Shown piece after piece: positions 59,972-64,000 of a DNA stretch of 64,000 nucleotides. Made by a program: the position numbers and the translations under genes. The stretch is from Maritalea mobilis (GTDB lineage Bacteria; Pseudomonadota; Alphaproteobacteria; Rhodobacterales; Rhodobacteraceae), in contig NZ_JAHVKE010000001.1 in assembly GCF_019800885.1 (NCBI RefSeq), positions 1,674,001-1,738,000 of the forward strand, written 5' to 3'. Under the pieces are notes generated by a model. The model made no database searches and had not been told where the DNA came from. It saw only the letters and a program-made list of their open reading frames with translations. The number at the start of each line of letters is the position of its first letter. The first letter of the stretch is position 1.

Positions 59972-61533
59972 GCATTTCCGACCAGAGCGGGACAAGCCAG
60001 CCGGGGCCGGATCTGAAGGTCGTCTGGCTGCTGGCCGCGACCTTTTTCGTCGCGGTCGCGGGCCTGATCTACGAGCTGATCGCGGCAACGATCTCCAGCT
60101 ACCTGCTCGGGGATTCCATCCGGCAATTCAGCTTCGTGATCGGCGTGTTCCTGACGGCGATGGGGGCCGGCGCGTGGCTGTCGCGCTTCGTGGGCGATGC
60201 GCTGTCGGGCTTCGTGCGCACCCAAATCGCGCTTGGCGTCATTGGCGGGGCTGCCGGACCGCTCCTGTTCTTCGCCTACGCGATCTACGGCGCGGTAAGC
60301 CTGCCGCTTTACGCGATCCTGATGGCCATCGGCATCCTGTCGGGCATGGAAATCCCGCTCATTACGCGGGTGTTGAAAGAGATCGGGGCCGCCGAATTCC
60401 GCTTCGAGAATGTCCTGACCGCCGACTATATCGGGGCGTTGGCGGCCTCTCTCGCCTTTCCACTTCTGATCGTGCCGAACCTGTCGCTGATGGCGGCGTC
60501 GCTGTCCTTCGGCGTGATGAACCTGGCCGTCGCCGGGTTTTCGCTGTGGCTGTTCCGCGACCGGTTGCCCAGGGGGCTGTGGCTGCCTTGGGCGGCCTTC
60601 CTTCTGGCAGCGCTGACCGCGCTGGTCCTGTCGGAGCGGCTGGTCGCCAGCGTCGATGCGCGCCTGTTCCAGGACGAGGTCATCTTCCGCGAAGAGACGC
60701 CCTATCAATCCATCACCATTACGCGCTTCGACGAACGCTACCGCCTGTTCCTCGACCACTCCATCCAGTTCGACAGCCTTGACGAGCACCGCTACCACGA
60801 GATGCTGGTGCATCCCGCCATGGGCCTCGCCCCGCGCCGCGCGCATGTCCTGATCCTTGGCGGTGGCGACGGGATGGCCGCACGCGAGGTGCTGCGCCAC
60901 GATGGCGTCGAGCGGGTTACGCTGGTGGACCTCGACCCGCGCGTGACCGAGATCTTTGCGACCAACCCCGACCTTGCCGCACTGAATAACGGCGCACTGA
61001 CTGACCCGAGGGTCGAGATCGTGTCCGCCGATGCATGGAGCTTCATCGCCGAGGATGACGCGCTTTACGACGTGGTCATCGCCGACCTGCCTGACCCCAA
61101 GACCATCGCTCTGTCGAAGCTCTATTCGATCGAGTTCTACAACATGCTGGTCGAGCGGCTGACAGCCCAAGGGCTGATCGTCACGCAATCCGGGTCGCCG
61201 ACCTTCGCGCGCGACGCCTTTTGGACGGTCTCCGCAACGCTGGATGCGGCCAGAAATCCCTTCGCGCCGGACAGCACCTTGGAGACGCTGGCCTACCACG
61301 CCTATGTGCCAAGTTTCGGAGATTGGGGGTTCGTGATGGCAGGCCCGACACTCCCCGCCGAAGGCCGAGCACCGGAGTTGCCCGACGGCTTGCGCTTTCT
61401 GACCGAGGCGCAATGGGACGCCGCGCAGGTCTTTCCCGGCGATACCGGCCCGGTCGAGGTCGGGGTGAACTCGATACAGGGCCATCCGCTCGTGGCCCTA
61501 TATCAACGCGGATGGGATTACTGGTTCCGCTAG
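59968..61533 (+). CDS. membrane-bound spermidine-synthase-like aminopropyltransferase
   Basis: A 521-residue protein. The first 210 residues contain about seven membrane helices (VVWLLAATFFVAVAGLIYEL onwards). The C-terminal domain (about residues 240-521) has the aminopropyltransferase/methyltransferase fold: DHSIQFDSLDEHRYHEMLVH, LILGGGDGMAAREVLRHDGV, VTLVDLDPRV and DVVIADLPDPKTIALSKLYS with the conserved Asp. Soluble spermidine synthases lack the membrane half. It may transfer an aminopropyl group to a membrane or periplasmic-side substrate. TTG 59968, overlapping the DUF350 stop, is the only sensible start. Confidence 0.88.
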   Translation: MSISDQSGTSQPGPDLKVVWLLAATFFVAVAGLIYELIAATISSYLLGDSIRQFSFVIGVFLTAMGAGAWLSRFVGDALSGFVRTQIALGVIGGAAGPLLFFAYAIYGAVSLPLYAILMAIGILSGMEIPLITRVLKEIGAAEFRFENVLTADYIGALAASLAFPLLIVPNLSLMAASLSFGVMNLAVAGFSLWLFRDRLPRGLWLPWAAFLLAALTALVLSERLVASVDARLFQDEVIFREETPYQSITITRFDERYRLFLDHSIQFDSLDEHRYHEMLVHPAMGLAPRRAHVLILGGGDGMAAREVLRHDGVERVTLVDLDPRVTEIFATNPDLAALNNGALTDPRVEIVSADAWSFIAEDDALYDVVIADLPDPKTIALSKLYSIEFYNMLVERLTAQGLIVTQSGSPTFARDAFWTVSATLDAARNPFAPDSTLETLAYHAYVPSFGDWGFVMAGPTLPAEGRAPELPDGLRFLTEAQWDAAQVFPGDTGPVEVGVNSIQGHPLVALYQRGWDYWFR

Positions 61534-61539
61534 GCCCGC

Positions 61540-62208
61540 CTAGCCGTTCAGGTGCGCCCGCATCGCGGTGATGCCCGCGTCGGTGATGCCGTGTCCCGGC
61601 CCCGGCGCCACGTGCAGTCGCGCGCGCGCACCCAGCCGCTCGAAGACCGCGAGGCTCTCTTGTGCCCGCGCCAGCGGGATGTGCGGGTCCTCTTCATGCA
61701 CCGTGATCTCGACCGGCGTGCCAGAGAGGTCCGTGTCGTAGTCGAAGGCCTTGGCGGCAAACCCGTAAAGCGCCGGCTGCGGCCCACCGGTCATGGCGTC
61801 CCGCGTGCCGACCAACCCCGCCGACAGGCCGAACACCGCCGCCAAGCCGCCCTTGCGCGCCGCGTATTCCAGCGCAAGGCATCCGCCTTGGCTGAACCCC
61901 GCCAGCGCGATCTTTTCGCGCGGCAGGCCCCCTTCGACCAAGGCGTCGATGGCCGCATCGACGGCAGCCAGGCCACGGTCGACATGCGGGTTCATCTGCC
62001 CCATCGGCGCAAGGAACGAGGTCGGCCACCAACTCCGCCCGGGGGCTTCGGGGGCAATGGTCGCAATATCAGGCAGCGCCAGCGCCTCGCCCAAACCGAG
62101 GATATCGGCAGCCGAGCCACCCCGACCATGCACGAGCACCAGCCCCATGCGGGCCATGGCGGGGTTAACCCCGCCGACACGCAGCGGGGTTTCCTGATCC
62201 ACGGCCAT
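61540..62208 (-). CDS. phospholipase/carboxylesterase family alpha/beta hydrolase
   Basis: A 222-residue serine hydrolase. LVLVHGRGGSAADILGLGEA carries the oxyanion HGxGG, and IALAGFSQGGCLALEYAA carries the nucleophile GxSxG. The acid Asp lies in VHEEDPHIPL and the His in VAPGPGHGITDAG. It overlaps the dioxygenase-like gene at the TGATG junction, a pairing known from MhqD/MhqO-type quinone detoxification operons, so an ester or thiol-adduct hydrolysis role is inferred. Confidence 0.88.
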   Translation of the reverse strand: MAVDQETPLRVGGVNPAMARMGLVLVHGRGGSAADILGLGEALALPDIATIAPEAPGRSWWPTSFLAPMGQMNPHVDRGLAAVDAAIDALVEGGLPREKIALAGFSQGGCLALEYAARKGGLAAVFGLSAGLVGTRDAMTGGPQPALYGFAAKAFDYDTDLSGTPVEITVHEEDPHIPLARAQESLAVFERLGARARLHVAPGPGHGITDAGITAMRAHLNG

Positions 62209-63125
62209 CACGCCACCTTCAGCGGCGGCAGAACCGCCTCGATCCGGTCGCGCATGGGTTCGTACTGCTGCGGCAGCTTCAGCTCCTGCCCCATGGTTTC
62301 CTGCGGTTCATCCACGGCAAAGCCCGGCGGATCGGTGGCGATTTCGAACAGAACGCCGCCCGGCTCGCGGAAGTAGATCGCGTTGAAATACTGCCGATCG
62401 ATCTGCGGCGTAACGTCGAACCCGGCCGAGGCCACCGCTTCGCGCCAAGCCATCTGCGTGTCGTCATCCTCAGCCCGGAAGGCCACGTGATGGATTGTCC
62501 CGGCCCCTTGCCGACCGATCGACGGCGCGTCCGAGCGCATCAGGTCGACCACCGTGCCGCGGGCATCGCCCGGAACGGCGAAGCGCAGACGCTCGACCCC
62601 ATCGATGGTTTCGTGCCCCTGCTCTCGATAGCCGAAGATATCGGTCAAGAGCTTCGCGGTCGGCGCAAGGTCACGCTCCCACAGGGTGACGGAGTGGAAC
62701 CCATCCAACGCGTCCGCGCTCTCGCGCTCCGTTTCGATCAACTCGACCGGTGCGCCATCGGGGTCGCGCAGGGTGATGACGCGCTGGCCGAACCGCTCGA
62801 CCGGGCCTTCGAAATCGACGGCGTCGGAGGCCAGCTTTTCCATCCACGCATCAAACCCACCCTTCGGAACGGCATAGGCATAGGCGCTAGCCATCCCTGC
62901 GCCGGCCCGGCCGGGGCCCGCATTGGCGAAGGGAAAGAAGGTCAGGATGGTGCCGGGCGACCCGGCGTTGTCGCCGTAATAGAGGTGGTAGGTGTCGGGC
63001 GCATCGAAATTCACGGTCTTCTTGACCAGCCGCTGACCCAGCAGGCCGGTGAAGAAATCGACATTGGGCTGCGGCGGCCCGGAAATGGCCGTCACGTGGT
63101 GGATGCCGGGAATGGTCTTGGACAT
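62208..63125 (-). CDS. ring-cleaving dioxygenase-like VOC protein (MhqO type)
   Basis: A 305-residue two-domain VOC protein. Metal ligands are found in IPGIHHVTAISGPPQPNVDF (His), GTIHHVAFRAEDDDTQMA (His) and GGVLFEIATDPPGFAVDE (Glu). It matches the MhqO/YkcA group of hydroquinone-specific dioxygenase-like proteins. ATG 63125 has GGAGGAG upstream. It is coupled to the esterase downstream and divergent from an alpha/beta hydrolase. Confidence 0.9.
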   Translation of the reverse strand: MSKTIPGIHHVTAISGPPQPNVDFFTGLLGQRLVKKTVNFDAPDTYHLYYGDNAGSPGTILTFFPFANAGPGRAGAGMASAYAYAVPKGGFDAWMEKLASDAVDFEGPVERFGQRVITLRDPDGAPVELIETERESADALDGFHSVTLWERDLAPTAKLLTDIFGYREQGHETIDGVERLRFAVPGDARGTVVDLMRSDAPSIGRQGAGTIHHVAFRAEDDDTQMAWREAVASAGFDVTPQIDRQYFNAIYFREPGGVLFEIATDPPGFAVDEPQETMGQELKLPQQYEPMRDRIEAVLPPLKVA

Positions 63126-63207
63126 TTCGCTCCTCCTTGAATGGCTCATCGGCGGTTTGGCCGGTGTCTGCCGGTAAAATGGCCGTAATCTCTCCTGCCT
63201 CAATGCA

Positions 63208-63219
63208 CATGCGCGCATG
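63208..63219. promoter_or_regulatory. palindrome CATGCGCGCATG in the divergent region
   Basis: A perfect 12-base palindrome lies about midway in the 237-base gap between the dioxygenase-like gene (-) and the alpha/beta hydrolase gene (+). It could be an operator controlling one or both; no regulator gene is visible in the window. Confidence 0.4.
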
Positions 63220-63362
63220 GGGTCTGTGCGTAATCTGAGAGGTGGCGGGTGCCGGCCGCCCCAGCCTTTTCGGTTTGCTCCGCCCGATCATTCCGCGCAT
63301 CATCCCGCCCGAAACAAAGCCACGCTGCGCCATGCCAGCGGCAAAAAGACGAAACGGACAAC

Positions 63363-64000
63363 ATGGACCTTCAGACTCACTTCGCGACATCCTCGGATGG
63401 CACCCGGATCGCTTACGCCACGGCCGGTGAGCCGGCGGCGCCGTCAATCCTTTTGATCCACGGCTGGTCGCAGCAATACATCTGCTGGACGCCGGCCATC
63501 TCGCGGCTGGCCGACCGGTTTCACCTCGTCGCGATGGACCTGCGCGGGCATGGCGGATCGGACAAACCCGACGCGACCGAGGCCTATACGGACACCCGTC
63601 TTTGGGGCGACGATGTGAAGGCGGTGATCGATGCGGCCAGCCTCGACAAACCGGTCCTGGTCGGCTGGTCCTACGGCTCGCGCGTGATCGCGGCGCATAT
63701 CGCCACGCATGGCGACGCGCATCTGGGCGGCATCGTGCTGGCCGGTGGGATCGTGGCCGTCGGCAAGGCGCGCGAAGACTGGATGGTCGGCAGCGCCAGC
63801 CCCGGCCTGGACCGCGACCTCTATACCGAGGACATCCCACGGCGGCTGGCGGCGACGGCCCGGTTCGTCGATGCCTGCACGGCAGAGCCCTTAGACCGGC
63901 GCGCCTATGCCGAGCTTGTCGGCGCCAACATGCTCTGCCCCGCCCATGTCCGGCGCGCGCTTTTCGCGGCAAACCTCGACTTTCGCCCGGTCTACGCCGC
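63363..64000 (+). CDS. alpha/beta hydrolase, 3' end outside the window
   Basis: The first 212 residues of an alpha/beta hydrolase. Visible features are the oxyanion segment SILLIHGWSQQYICW, the strand VAMDLRGHGGSDKPD and the nucleophile elbow LVGWSYGSRV (GxSxG). No signal peptide is seen. Members include haloperoxidase-like and epoxide hydrolase-like enzymes; the substrate is unknown and the catalytic His lies beyond the window. The start is ATG 63363, with no good ribosome site nearby. Confidence 0.87.
   Translation, partial: MDLQTHFATSSDGTRIAYATAGEPAAPSILLIHGWSQQYICWTPAISRLADRFHLVAMDLRGHGGSDKPDATEAYTDTRLWGDDVKAVIDAASLDKPVLVGWSYGSRVIAAHIATHGDAHLGGIVLAGGIVAVGKAREDWMVGSASPGLDRDLYTEDIPRRLAATARFVDACTAEPLDRRAYAELVGANMLCPAHVRRALFAANLDFRPVYA

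Noticed and set aside
63181-63362. Possible small gene in the divergent region before the alpha/beta hydrolase
   Set aside because: Frames starting at 63217 and 63242 are Arg/Pro-rich, overlap the palindrome or the hydrolase start, and lack a ribosome site.

Overview
The window is GC-rich, densely coded chromosomal DNA of an alphaproteobacterium. It is most likely a member of the Rhodobacteraceae (Roseobacter group). The grounds are the divergent rsmI-yraN-gshB / LpoA-like lipoprotein arrangement, an RpoH-II-type sigma factor behind a TGATCC promoter, an Irr-type iron box, a large covalent-flavin GcvT-family dehydrogenase, and many TGATG/ATGA gene overlaps. I see no rRNA, tRNA, CRISPR array, insertion sequence or phage gene, and no gap over 300 bases without a gene.

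Layout. 1-7210 (+): the end of xdhB and xdhC (xanthine dehydrogenase) run into a BMP-type purine/nucleoside ABC transporter. Its binding protein is separated from the ATPase and permeases by a sulfotransferase and a voltage-gated K+ channel gene; a strong terminator follows. 7376-12013 (+): a DAO-family oxidase, a Met-rich periplasmic protein, a DUF938 methyltransferase, an AhpD-like protein and a patatin with a cyclic-nucleotide sensor domain. 12020-16593 (-): a membrane protein, a dimethylglycine dehydrogenase-like enzyme, a DUF4405 protein and a 2-hydroxyacid dehydrogenase. 16759-18556 (+): envelope genes (SH3 protein, small secreted protein, L,D-transpeptidase). 18598-28019 (-): M3 peptidase, a partial amino-acid ABC transporter, MoeB-like, dut, coaBC, a HExxH membrane protein, a ChaN-like protein, and RpoH-II with a coupled 54-residue protein. 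28124-31655 (+): cobinamide kinase, a phosphatase, a GST and comM. 31660-33998 (-): gshB, yraN, rsmI. 34128-39701 (+): LpoA-like lipoprotein, glnD, murJ. 39698-40381 (-): a catalytically dead rhomboid. 40486-45568 (+): trpS, a VOC protein, a small basic protein, a class IV aminotransferase, a universal stress protein, an Nfu-type Fe-S protein behind an Irr box, tsaB, rimI. 45737-50592 (+): a second, complete BMP-type ABC transporter. 50674-52352 (+): TSUP exporter plus a TIGR02186 protein. 52421-55913 (-): an SDR, a RecD-like helicase and an ectoine hydrolase/creatinase-like protein. 56158-57528 (+): an omega-aminotransferase. 57643-61533 (+): a compact DUF4178-DUF4178-microprotein-DUF350-membrane aminopropyltransferase operon. 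61540-63125 (-): an esterase and a ring-cleaving-dioxygenase-like protein. 63363-end (+): a truncated alpha/beta hydrolase.

The best candidate for an under-described system is the DUF4178/DUF350/aminopropyltransferase operon. It joins two zinc-ribbon DUF4178 proteins, a one-helix microprotein, a two-helix DUF350 protein and a polytopic membrane enzyme with a spermidine-synthase fold. Adjacent stop/start codons overlap at two of the junctions, and tandem terminators insulate the operon from upstream transcription. Other notable signals are the pseudo-rhomboid, an Irr box before the Fe-S scaffold gene, a CtrA-like site and a four-arm palindrome before comM, an ECF-type promoter before rpoH-II, and two BMP-family importers in one window.
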